64,000 nucleotides of DNA from Struthio camelus (taxonomy: Eukaryota > Chordata > Aves > Struthioniformes > Struthionidae): assembly GCF_040807025.1 (NCBI RefSeq), contig NC_090943.1, positions 5,442,356 through 5,506,355 of the forward strand. Reading direction: 5' to 3'. The notes beneath the pieces are model-generated. The model was not told the DNA's origin, did not search any database, and saw only the letters and a program-made list of their open reading frames with translations. Made by a program: the position numbers and the translations under genes. How positions within the stretch are numbered: position 1 is the stretch's first letter; every line of letters starts with the position of its first letter. Positions 50,973 through 62,079 of this stretch are shown piece after piece.

Positions 50973-51435
50973 TCACAGAATCACAGAATCACAGAATGGC
51001 CAAGGTTGGAAGGGACCTCTGGAGATCATCCAGTCCAACCCCCCTGCTCCAAGCAGGGTCACCTAGAGCACATTGCCCAGGATTGCATCCAGGTGGGTTT
51101 TGAATATCTCCAAGGAAGGAGACCCCACAACCTCCCTGGGCAACCTGTGCCAGTGCTCTGTCACCCTCACAGTGAAGAAGTTTTTCCTCACGTTCAGACG
51201 GAACTTCCTGTGTTTCAGTTTGTGCCCGTTGCCTCTTGTCCTGTCACTGGGCACCACGGAGAAGAGACTGGCCCCATCCTCTTGACACCCCCCACCCCTT
51301 CAGATACTTGTAGACATTGATGAGATCCCCCCTCCGTCTCCTCTTGTCCAGGCTGAACAGGCCCAGCTCTCGCAGCCTTTCTTCATCTGAAGGATGCTCC
51401 AGTTCCTTCATCATCTTAGTAGTCCTCCGCTGGAC
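50973..51435 (-). mobile_element. Young CR1 LINE fragment, 3' end, antisense
   Basis: A CR1 3' end of about 460 bp with an intact octamer tail (ATCACAGA repeated three times). Its C-terminal coding segment (51063-51257, antisense) has the same 64-codon translation as the copies at 56659-56853 and 63690-63884, including [12 protein letters not shown]. It is 5' truncated near 51435 and very little diverged, so it is recent. Confidence 0.93.
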
Positions 51436-54400
51436 ATCACCTCTTGCTTCAGGCTAGTGGAATGCCTTTCCACATGCTGTTTTTCTCCTGTGCTTCTTTC
51501 ATTGTTTTCAAGGTCAAACTGAAAATATTTGTTTTCACTTGTTATTTTTGATTTGCCATTATGTATTTTGCTATAATTGGTGCTCAGACAGTGCAGCAGG
51601 TTTTGTAAATCAGTCGTTAGTATCTAATGCAACAAATAAGCAGATAAGAAGTCCCTTCCTCATAAAGATATAATTTATATTTTTTGTTTGTGAGTATGTG
51701 GAAAAGATTTTCCATTCAAAGCTTGGCCTTTGGCCCATGATTACATTACATCTTGCAAATAGCAGTTCTGCTTTGTAATTATTGCCCTTTGCCCTTTCCA
51801 GCTCAGCTACCAGGTGGTGGAAGGAAAAGGCCCCATTAGCTAAGTGCTGCCAAGGTCTTTGTGTGGGGAAGTAATGTTTTTCCTTCCGTGGCTGCATTAT
51901 TATGATGGGAATTTTAAGTCAGTGTCTTTCACTTCCATATTCATGGTACTTTCCCCATTATTTATGTTTTGAACCCAGGAGCAGTTGTGAGATAGTGTCT
52001 CCTTGGCGAGTGAACTCCTTGTCCCTCACAACTGTGCAGTTGTCACATGTGTTGCATAGCTATATTTTCTGATTCTAAAATTGTGTAGTTGAGATTGCAT
52101 GTGGCAAAACTGAAATTTTCTTTCCCTTTTCAAATGAAGAGGTTTGGCTGAGCTGGTTCCTTATAGAGAGCACAGAGGGTAAAGGGTCAGTGCTAGTTGG
52201 GCAATTTCCACTGCTTAGGGAGGGGCTGAGGGATTTGGAGTGGCTATGTATGTCTCTCTTCTGCTCCAGCCTATTCCACCACACTCTCTTCCTGCTTCTT
52301 ACAGAGTCCTGAGATAGAGGACATCCTATCTCTCAGTCCATCCTCCTCTTTGGACCCTCAGACCCTCCCCTACATCTCCCTTATGCAGCTGTCTAGAAGT
52401 CCCCAGCAGTCCTTACTCATCTTCTTTTGCCTCTCAGGTTGTTAGAAAGTTGTGGCCTGTGGAAATGAAATAGAGAAGCATCCAGAGCTAGACTTTGCTC
52501 TTAAGATAAGGGCTGGGATGGATATCTGGGAGATATTATGCCTTTCTCCTCCTACTGCCATTTTTGCAGTAGGATTTACTTGAGAAACAGTTGGCTTAGG
52601 ATATTAAAACGAAGATTTGAGAAAGTATTTTTAAAACTTGTATTTGTGTTTACTGGATGCTACACCGAGGTCATGGTTTAAATGTAAAATGTTTTGACTC
52701 GAGGAAGACAAGCAATATTTTTGGTGACTGATAACATGGCATAGTATGCAACCACAGATACTCTGAAAAAGGTATCAGGATGCTGGAAAAGGTATCAGGA
52801 CACACTTAAACATGATCTTTTTTAAAAAAAAAAAATCTAAATATAATCTTGGTTAAAAATAATAACACATAGTAGCAGAAAAGTAATATGGAGCAAGTGC
52901 TATTAATATGAGCATAGGCCTAGATTCAGTGCCTTTCCTTTAAGTTCCCTTAATGTACTGAAGGATTACTAAACATTAAATATAATTTAAGTCAGAGTGT
53001 TTGCTGTTCTATCTGTTTAGGAGTTTCTAGCACAAATCCTTAAGGCAACGATAACATAAAATTTCCCATGGGCAAAAGCAAACCTGAAAAAAATTCCATT
53101 CTCTTAATGCATCTCATTGCTATTAGATGTCTAGGCAAGAATAAAACAAATTTTATCTTTAGGAAGACTTCTTTTTCATAAAAGTTTGAAAGGATTTTAG
53201 AAACTCCTGTCAAGTATATGAAAACCTTCAAAGAAGATAAAACAGACCACGCTTAATTGGTTATTTTTTTAAAAAGGTAACATTAGCCAGGGAGAAAAGC
53301 AGCAGGATATTTTACTTAAGAGTACAGTCGGATGATTACTTGTTATCACAGCTCATTTTTAAGAGACATTCCTCCCCTCCCCGCCTTAGCTTACATGCTG
53401 AAGCTTACAAATTTACATGTGATTTAGGCAAAGATAGTTTGCTTTTTGTTGTAGCAGATGGTCCATTGTCAGGTCTCAGCAAAGATGGGAACTTCTGAAA
53501 GTATGCTAACCTTACCATGACTGATCATGTATCTTTTCTAGTAGTTGACTCATCTGTTGACATTGGAGTCCAGTGAGAGTATAAAATATATAGAGTGAAG
53601 ATCAAACTGCCCTCAGGGGTGTTCAATAATAAACTCATGGGCTCTTCTCTTCCAGGGATCCATCTGGCATTGGTGGGTGGTGGGACTCCCTCTGGAGCTC
53701 AGCAGTTCCATTTTAGATACATCCCAGAAGTGAAGTCCAGATATCATTTAGACTAGTGTGAATGTTTTTCACCAACATTCTTTTTTACCTCCAAATCATG
53801 AAGATTTTAACAGACCTAAAAGGGAGCGTAATTTTCATGTATTACTGAGGGGAGAGGGGGAGAAATCTTCCCTCTTCCAAATGTCAGGGTTTTTTTGGCA
53901 AGGTAGAATATTTCTTTCTCTCACTTTCATATTTTTGGAAAATCCATGTATTGAAAAAAACACATTAAATCCATAAATGAAACAAGCCTTCTCCTTCAAA
54001 TGGATTTTTTAAAGTTATGCCTAATCAGAAAATGATGGGTGGGATTTGTCTTAGTAAACGCAGACATTTCCATCAGAGCCAGCCACCTATTCAATGCGGA
54101 GCTAGTCAATGCGGGTCAGGGATTCCAGGGTACCATTCATCTCAGGCTAAAATTAAAATCTAAAATAAGCTGGATGAAACTCACCCTGCACTGTAGATGC
54201 CTAAAGTTAGGTGAGATGAATTCTATCCCACTTATTTGTACAATCAGGCCCTTTCTCTTCTTATATTGATTTCAGTGCTATTAAGGTATCATAAATATTT
54301 TATTTCTGTAGCCTTTGGCCTGTATCTTTGTGTATTTCTCTCAGAAACTGAGTATAATTATTCACGCGCTATTCAGAAGAACTTTGTGGATCAATTAGGG

Positions 54401-56570
54401 AAAGGGGCAAATGCATTTCTAAGAAGTATATAATTTTATTTTCCATTGCTGTAGGCTTCTGTGCCACTTCCACAAGTTGTGTGCTTTTCAGTGATTCGTA
54501 ATAAAGAAATCTACTTTTAGCACTGAAGAGATGCCATTTTTAACATCCATACAGGGTGTAGATTATGTAGTTAAGACACATTTACTTCCTCTTGGGGTCA
54601 TAAAGGTAGGCGCTATTCATACTTTTTCCTTCTGAGAATTTGAATGGTTGTTAAAGTGCAGATAGTCCTTGAAAACATTACAAAATTTCTCCACTATCAA
54701 TAAAGAAAAGGACAATTGTGAGTCAGATGATAAACTCAAGGAGGACTGGTAATGTTGCGGCAGGTGGGAAAGGAGAACATGTGGATATATGAAGGCAACA
54801 GCATGGCCCTTAGGTAGTTGAACAAGGAGAGGAAAGATGCAGGGTCTGTTTTTGGCATGTTGGAGCCTTGCCCAAATCTTTGCCTTCCTGAAGAGATAGA
54901 GCTCACCTAACAGTAGCTGTCTACATCTGAATTACTTATGGGTTCTTATAGTCAGTACAAAGAAACAGGCACCTTCAGAGGGATAGTCATCCTTAGGAGC
55001 GAATCTTAGAATTAAATGAATTGGCTTGTCGAGGCATTTGTTTTCCTCTGCTGCACATAAATGGAAGATGACCAGCTCTGGTTGGAAATCTTAATTTTTA
55101 AATATCTTATTCTATGCAAATCCAGATAAACTCTTTGTACATAGATTCCCAGCTATTTTCTAGGATAACAATCTTTTTCCTCTGTTTTTGCTGTTCCAGC
55201 TGATTAATAAAAGCCTTTAAGAGATCAATGAGTTCTCATTTTTTGGGGGCAGTTCTGATCTCAGAATGGAATAGTCTCAGTCTGTCTTGTGGTTATACAT
55301 GGTATTGCTGTTGTTATTATTCATTTTCATATTATGGTAGTATCCAGAAGCTAAATCAGATTAGCATGTCTCTTGGGATAGACACTGTGAAGATCTGAAC
55401 ATGCTCAGAAAAGAAGAGTTTTTATCTTTTAACTAGTAAGAGTAAGCTCTAGTTGCCTGCCTTCCTTCTGCTTCTGTCCCTCCACCCATTTGTATTTACT
55501 CTGGAAAGCATGAACTTCCACGAGATTTGCTACTTTTAACTAACACTTATAAAATTACATCAGTCCCAAACTGATGAGATGTATTAACAGTAGCAGTGTA
55601 AATCCCCAGAAATAAAAGTACATTTTATAGGTAAGAGCTATCTATTCAGTAGAAAATCTCCAGACCTAGCAATATGCAGTGGCTGGATTTTTTTGAGTGC
55701 TTGTATAATTTTATGTTGTTTCCAGCAGCACTGAGTTCCTAGCCCTAGGCAGTGTAACTCCTACTTTGTCCTGAAAAAGGGGTCAAAATGGATAGTTTTG
55801 TTCAGCTGGTCAGTGTGCTACGGCCTCCTGCACTCTTGATCACAGACTGTGAATCTGTTATGTCAGCAAATATAGAGTAAGATCATTTAGCTTACAGTGT
55901 AGTAACCTGTTGTTTAGGTCCAGCTGCCTCAGATTTAGGCTTGTGTATCAAGATGATAGCTATTGCTTAAGCTTTCCCACAGTGTATTTTACTGGGCAGG
56001 GTTGTAGCATGAGCTTTGTTTCCGGATTCATTTAATCTTAGGCTTACAGCTAACCACAGAAAGATCAATCTAACATGAAAGGTGTACAGTTTACTGTAAC
56101 TCAGCAGGTATTGAAAATATTAAAAGGTGCATTCAAGACATCTTTTTATTCTGCCCACCCCCAGAGTTTGGTGTGAGCAGTTGTCAGCTGGAGGGAAGCA
56201 TTTTAGCGTGGTCTCTGCAAACCTCCATGAACAACACTGATTCATCTGCAATATAGGTGATTATTTACACAAGTACCTTATGCTTCACAAACCTGGGTAG
56301 TTTTTTCAGGAGCATGGCACAACTACACGAACCAGTGAAAGGAAAAACTGCACCTGATCTCTTGGAGTGATAATGATTCTATTTTCTGGTTTAACAAGAC
56401 CTTTCCATCATGAGGCTCTGAATGCAATGGTGGCTACTTTTAGACATTACAAAGCCAAACTGATGCTATTTGGATTATGTATAAGTAAGACTGTGGAAGT
56501 TATTTCTAGTTCACCATTCACTTTTCTTTTAATTGGTGTTATTGGTCAGTGAAAATCAAACCATTCATTA
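51436..56570. other. Non-coding sequence between CR1 copies
   Basis: About 5.1 kb of AT-rich sequence without a supported exon. A 15-bp phrase (GAAAAAGGTATCAGG-like) is tandemly duplicated near 52764-52800. The interval 54045-54240 contains 'gatgcctaaagttaggtgag', which resembles 39545-39570 and may be an old dispersed repeat. Confidence 0.5.
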
Positions 56571-57694
56571 AATCATAGAATCACAGAATGAATGGCCAAG
56601 GTTGGAAGGGACCTCTGGAGATCATCCAGTCCAAACCCCCTGCTCCAAGCAGGGTCACCTAGAGCACATTGCCCAGGATTGCATCCAGGTGGGTTTTGAA
56701 TATCTCCAAGGAAGGAGACCCCACAACCTCCCTGGGCAACCTGTGCCAGTGCTCTGTCACCCTCACAGTGAAGAAGTTTTTCCTCACGTTCAGACGGAAC
56801 TTCCTGTGTTTCAGTTTGTGCCCGTTGCCTCTTGTCCTGTCACTGGGCACCACGGAGAAGAGACTGGCCCCATCCTCTTGACACCCCCCACCCCTTCAGA
56901 TACTTGTACACATTGATGAGATTCCCCCCTCCGTCTCCTCTTGTCCAGGCTGAACAGGCCCAGCTCTTGCAGCCTTTCTTCATCTGAAGGATGCTCCAGT
57001 CCCCTCATCATCTTTGTAGCCCTCCGCTACACTCTCTCCAGGAGCGCCATGTCTCTCTTGTCCTGGGGAGCCCAGAAGTGGACACAGAATTCCAGGTGAG
57101 GCCTCCCCAGGGCTGAGTAGAGGGGCAGGATCACCTCCCCCGACCTGCTGCCAACACTCTGCCTAATGCACCCCAGGATCCCATTGGCCTTCTTGGCCAC
57201 AAGGGCACACTGCTGGCTCATGTTTAACTTGTTGTCCACCAGGACTCCCCCCAGGTCCTTTTCTGCAGTGCTGCTTTCCAGCAGGTCAACCCCCAGCCTG
57301 TCCTGGTGCATGCAGTTATTCCTCCCCAGGTGCAGGACCCTGCACTTGCCCTTTGTTGAACTTCAGGAGGTTCCTCTCCGCCCACCTCTCCAGCCTGTCC
57401 AGGTCCCTCTGAAAGGCAGCACAGCCCTGTGGTGTATCAGCCGCTCCTCCCCATTTTCTATTGTGAGCAAACTTGCTGAGGGTGCACTCTGTCCCTTCCT
57501 CCAGGTCATTGATGAGTAAGTTAAACAAGACTGGAGCCAGGACTGACCCCTGGGGGACACTGCTAGCTACAGGCCTCCAACTAGACTCTGCGCCACTGAC
57601 CACAACTCTCTGAGCTCTGCCATCCAGCCAGTTCTCAATCCACCTCATCGTCCACTCATCTAACCCACGCTTCCTGAGCTTGCCTGGGAGGATG
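56571..57694 (-). mobile_element. Young CR1 LINE, 5'-truncated, antisense
   Basis: A 1.12-kb CR1 copy from a short octamer tail with a small duplication (GAATGAATGG) to 5' truncation within the RT palm (CTTGCCTGGGAGGATG). Its translated stretches at 57027-57311, 57166-57519 and 56811-57011 are identical to those of the opposite-strand copy at 63024-63732, so the two are almost the same sequence. It carries the same FAHN substitution (57460-57465), the same frameshift and the same TAG (57027-57029). Confidence 0.95.
57316..57648 (-). pseudogene. CR1 reverse transcriptase C-terminal fragment
   Basis: The 110-codon remnant of ORF2 covers motif B ([14 protein letters not shown]) and the position of motif C. 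Motif C reads FAHNRKWGG instead of the F/Y-A-D-D loop that all active CR1 elements need to hold catalytic metal ions. It ends in GPAPGEE through the shared frameshift. Everything upstream of the palm is missing. It is a dead fragment, recognisable only through CR1. Confidence 0.88.
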
Positions 57695-58380
57695 AAATAA
57701 GACCCTGATTAGAAACAGGATTCCTATGTAAGCCATAATAAAAATCATCACGGAAAATTTTAAAAAAATGGCAAACCAAAACAGAGCCCCAATCCAGGTG
57801 TTCAGCTCTCCACAAATTGAGGCTTATTGTCCAGGAAGACATTTTTAGGTAGATTTTTATTTTATTTCCTCTACAGGTGGGAATCTGAATCCTCTCCCTA
57901 GCTTTAGACATTTATAACATAGACATTTCCGTGCGAGCAAGATAAGCCAGGATATCTTTATAGTTAATGTTAAGAGCGACTTTTAAAAGATGATTCATCT
58001 GACCTATTTTAAGTATCTACTTTATAGTGAATGAAATAACCCTGCAGAATCCACTTACTGTATAGACTGGATTCCTGTTGACTTTCAAGGGAACCTAGAG
58101 ATTTCTCTGCCGTGGACAAACACTCTATAGACTTTTAACTGACACAAATGATCACAGCCACTACATCTGTAACTCAGAGCAGAAATTGGCCTGAGTGGTG
58201 CCTATCAGTTCTTCTCTTGACTACATGGTTTAAATTTTCTACAGATTTTATCTGTAGCAAAGACTTCTAGGGAATGTAATCCATAAAAACTAATACAGTT
58301 GTACTGAAAAGGAGTGGCATTTTCCTCTCAAAAGTACAAATCACTTCTTATTCCCAGAAGTTTCCAGTAAAGGAGGTTTT

Positions 58381-58397
58381 GTTGTTGTTGTTGTTGT
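58381..58397. repeat. (GTT)n microsatellite
   Basis: Five to six GTT units followed by a short T run. Confidence 0.8.
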
Positions 58398-58662
58398 TTT
58401 TTAATTTGTAAGAGTTAGTGTAAAAAGAGCTTTTCTTCCATCTCCATAAAATAGTAACTTATTTCAAATGAAATCATGACTTTTTTGGTGTAGAGGAACA
58501 CTCAGCTATTGATTTTAGTGGGGACTGGAATTTTAACCTTAAACTCTCAGGAGTGCTGCTGAATCCTGAATCAAACATATCTTGAAAGGAGCTACATGCT
58601 CATCCAATATTGGAAGGATAACCTGTGCTTATGCTTATAGGTAGAAGAGAGGATCCAGCTTG

Positions 58663-58740
58663 CCTTACTTTAAATACGTACAGTGTTGATGACTGCAATA
58701 TCTAACTTTAGATACGTATAGTGTAGACAACTGCATTAAG
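58663..58740. repeat. Two-unit diverged tandem repeat (about 39 bp)
   Basis: ACTTTAAATACGTACAGTG is followed 39 bp later by ACTTTAGATACGTATAGTG, and the sequence after each (GATGACTGCAATA and GACAACTGCATTA) also matches. This looks like an old local duplication. Confidence 0.6.
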
Positions 58741-59723
58741 TCAGACACGTTAGGCTCCTCTTATAGACACTTACTAGTTGTAGCATTTATGCATTCATCT
58801 GTTTTAAAAGTCCACTTTATAATGGAATGAATTATGGCCAAATGTGTCTGGAAATGTAGCTGATTAGCTCACAGGCAGTTTCTTGCATATCCAGGTCAGA
58901 GTGTTCTCACCTGGAGCTTCCAGTCTGGGTTTGTGTAGGCCCTACCACAGGTCCGAGCACAGAAATATTATTATTAATTGTAACACATCACTGATCCTAT
59001 ATGGACCTTTAGAATAAACTAATCAACAGCTAAATTTTAAGACCTTGTGCTTCATTAGGAAACTGCAAATTTCAAAAAGTTCAGTAAAACCGATATACAT
59101 TCATATTCTAGCTTTTAAAGCATTCTTCTTCTAACTACATTTTCTGTCATCTGACAAGCAATAAATCCCATGCAATTCATACCAAAAAATTAATGTGTAA
59201 TTAAAGTGACCCCTAGGACATTCAAGCCCAGCTCTAGCTTATCTTATATTCAGAGACAGAAGTAGAGTCACAGAGGCGAGGGAGATCAATTTTCTGTTAT
59301 TGTAGGTGGTTTTTCTATTGTCTGGAGGACCTGGGTTAAGTCACAATCAGGACTATCTATTCAAACCATTTCTTCTGAGTCAAAGAAAAGAAAAAGTCTT
59401 TTGCCATGTGTGATAGGCTGGGTTCCTTATATGCCACTTACAGTAGAATACATCCAAGGCAACTCTGAGGAGCAATAGCAGTATAATGGCAACATTCACA
59501 TCTTCCCCCAAATGGTACTGATGGGTTTGTAGGAGATGACTGAATGGTGTTTGACTCTTTTGTGAACTTTCATGGTCTGTAGCAGACCCCATTCTTCCTG
59601 ATTTCATTCTTTTTACTCATGCCACGTGACAGTGTACCTGAGTGAATAGTAAAAACACCACAGGTAGTACAGTAGCTAGGAAACTTGGCTGAAGCTAAAT
59701 GAGGTTAAATTATGTCATCTGTC

Positions 59724-59834
59724 TTATTTGGGCAGATTCATCTCCCGCTCCTCAAAGAGGTGAGGGATCACGAAGTTGATGTCTTTCTGGAGGTGGGCAT
59801 CTTCCAGTGCGGCCTGTGGAAGCTGCTGTACCCT
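59724..59834 (-). CDS. Candidate terminal coding exon, unidentified
   Basis: On the minus strand, a pyrimidine-rich tract (CTCTCTTTTCTCTTCTCGG, then TTATTTATGTGCAG) precedes a phase 0 open segment of 36 codons ending in TAA at 59724-59726. The translation reads RVQQLPQAALEDAHLQ then KDINFVIPHLFEER and ends MNLPK. It is charged and amphipathic, with the composition of a real soluble protein, and is quite unlike the neighbouring non-coding frames. I do not recognise the protein. It could be the last coding exon of a minus-strand gene whose other exons lie to the right, or a fragment of a processed pseudogene. No poly(A) tail or upstream homologous exon is visible. The frame also stays open upstream to an ATG at 59951, so the acceptor placement is inferred. 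Confidence 0.4.
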   Translation of the reverse strand, partial: RVQQLPQAALEDAHLQKDINFVIPHLFEEREMNLPK

Positions 59835-61624
59835 CTGCACATAAATAAGGTTCAATTTAATGGGGCCGAGGAGAAGAGAAAAGAGAGTTTCATCCAGGCA
59901 CCTAGCTGGGCCATGAGAGGCAAAGGTGCAGGGCAAAACTGAGCAAAGCAAGGCCCTGCAGCAGGTTTTCCCTCATCTCAAGGTAGTGTCCATGCTAACT
60001 GTTCTGGAGTGGACAAAGCTACCTGTCTCATATTTTGGCACTTGAAACACTTTCCTAACAAAGATTTATCAAAACTATTCTGTTTCCACAAGACAATGTA
60101 GCTTTAATTCAGTCCTTCTCATAAAAAACAAAACAAAGCAAAAAAAGTAACACATTGCTCAGAATTTCTCAATCTATAATAGCCTGCAAGGAATCACAGC
60201 AGTGTGGATATGGCTTACTTCTTCCCCCAGGACAACAGAAAACCTTCTATGACCTCTTCTTTCCACAGGAGCGCCATTAAAGGGAAAAGGATAAGGAGAG
60301 TGATCCATCCATGTTTACCAGGAAACAAATTGAATCAGTCAGAGGAATGGGTCTCAAGGTGGAGAAATATTGTGGAGAAAGAGATGACAGAGGTCTGTAA
60401 GGACACCTAGTTAGAAAAAGAATTGAATTGTATCTTCATTTCACAGTGAAAGGATGCAGCATGGAAAAGAAAAGGTGATGAGGACCAAGCTTGCTATCTA
60501 CCTCAAACACATAATCTCCTGTGCAGTTGATAATCCTGTTTGTAAAATTAATTTTTCTGTTCAGTGAAAGTGCCTTTTTCTCTTGCTGTACTCGCATGTG
60601 AAGCAAAAGTGGTAGTAGAATACCATTTGTCCACATGCAAATCTTTGTATGAACTGGTGAACTCTCCTATTTTATTTATTTTCATTATATATATATATAT
60701 ATTTATATATTTATATACATATATATATATGCAATTAACTATAAACAGGTTTTCTTTTTTGATTTTTCAAAACTCTAGTATTTCTTTTGTGGTAATGGAG
60801 AATTAGGAGAGCCCTCCAGTGGCTAAGTAAAAGAAATCAATGTTGCTATGGCCATGAGCCAAACAAGTCTAGAGAGTAGTGGGAGAAATACGTGCTAAAT
60901 ATTTCAAAGGTGGTAACTTCCAATCCTGTTAGGGGTGACTTATTTCCTGCTTACATTTGTGTCTTTGATCCAGAAGAATTCCTGGTACTTGACAAACTCT
61001 CTCTCTGTCCCTGAAATAAATGATATATATTTATTCATTCATCATTTCTGTCTAGGAAGGGTTATTTACATACACGGGAAAATACTTCAGGGATAAGCTA
61101 ACAGGTCTTATATTTAATAACTTTGTATAGGAAATGAAAATGAAGAGAACTTATTCCTCAGTGAAGTAATTCTTAATATTTGAATTGCAATAACTGAAGA
61201 AAAATCTCTTCACAAGCGATAATTATTCCTTCGTTAAATAGCCCCAAAGGGAAAAGTTGTGATGACCAGGTGCTTGCTGCCTGCAATATTTCAGTAAGCG
61301 ATGATTCTGATGAGTTTATTAGCTAGGGGAAGGGAAGAAGTGCTGAAAAATATCTTTACCAGACATCAAACCACATAGTATGACATCTGCTTATGACAAC
61401 TGCCAGTTAGCTACTTTATGAATGGCTACTGTGATTGGAGGCAGGAGATACTGAAAAGGTTAATAAAGAGATTTGATGAGAGTCTAAGAGAAACAGCATT
61501 TGCTTAGCAATAAGATGATAAGTTGTCTTTTTGAAATTGAATGTGAGAGCAGATGAATTACAAAATGTTTAATCAGAATTAAACTAACTTTGGAGAGCTA
61601 ACTTTGGAGGAATCTCACAGGGTA
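59835..61624. other. Non-coding sequence before the right-hand CR1
   Basis: AT-rich sequence with an (AT)n tract at 60684-60730. The acceptor-like TCTTTCCACAG at about 60260-60270 is followed by an open frame, but its phase does not fit the exon at 37216-37309. A short duplication, TAACTTTGGAGA and TAACTTTGGAGG (about 61586-61610), lies close to the 5' end of the next CR1. Confidence 0.45.
60684..60730. repeat. (AT)n microsatellite, interrupted
   Basis: TA-rich run with short TTTA and ACAT interruptions. Confidence 0.85.
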
Positions 61625-61851
61625 AGGCCCTTGAAGGAAGAGGGGTCCAGGAGAGCTGGTTAATATTCAGGCATCACCTCCTCCAGGCTCAAGAGCAGTG
61701 CATCCCTCAGAGTAAGAAATCCAGCAAAGCAGGCAGGAGACCTGCATGGATGAGCAAGGAACTACTGGCAAAACTCCAACAGAAGAAGGAAGTCTACAGA
61801 ATGTGGAAAAGAAGACAGGCCGCTTGGAAGGAATATAGGGACATTGTCAGA

Positions 61852-62079
61852 GTATCACAGAATCACGGAATCACAGAACCACAGAATGGCTGAGGTTGGA
61901 AGGGACCTCTGGAGATCATCTAGTCCAAACCCCCTGATCAAGCAGGGTCCTCTAGAACATATTTGCAAGGATCGCATTCAGACGGGTTTTGAATTTCTCC
62001 AGGGAAGGAGACTCCACAGCCTCCCTGGGCAACCTGTGCCAGTGCTCAGTCACCCTCTCAGTGAAGAAGTTTTTCCTCA
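61852..62079 (-). mobile_element. CR1 3' end nested inside another CR1
   Basis: Within the host CR1, right after ACATTGTCAGAGTA, the sequence switches to an antisense CR1 3' end (octamers TCACAGAA, TCACGGAA, TCACAGAA, then GGTTGGAAGGGACCTCTGG). At TTTTTCCTCA it switches back to the host (ATGCAGGGATGCGACAAGG). The host copy at 27.6-29.7 kb has no interruption here. TCAGA at 61847-61851 and again at 62077-62081 may be a short target-site duplication. The fragment's own C-terminus ([12 protein letters not shown]...LNAILANMF) differs from its host, so it is another subfamily. Confidence 0.85.

Larger units (their letters stand above)
57695..59723. other. Non-coding sequence, possible 3' flank of the minus-strand exon
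   Basis: AT-rich sequence with a (GTT)n run at 58381-58397 and a two-unit diverged tandem repeat at 58663-58740. On the minus strand it would lie downstream of the stop at 59724. TTTATT at about 57858-57863 and TTTAAT near 58400 could be antisense poly(A) signals, but such hexamers are common in AT-rich DNA. Confidence 0.45.

Noticed and set aside
57166-57519. 117-codon open frame antisense to CR1 (also at 63024-63377 and 28179-28532)
   Set aside because: It is the shadow of the CR1 RT and C-terminal coding region; its preservation reflects recent copying of the element, not selection on this frame.
60270-60355. Exon-like interval after TCTTTCCACAG
   Set aside because: The donor (AAG|GTGGAG) is weak and, joined to the phase 1 end of 37309, the frame hits a TAA within eight codons.
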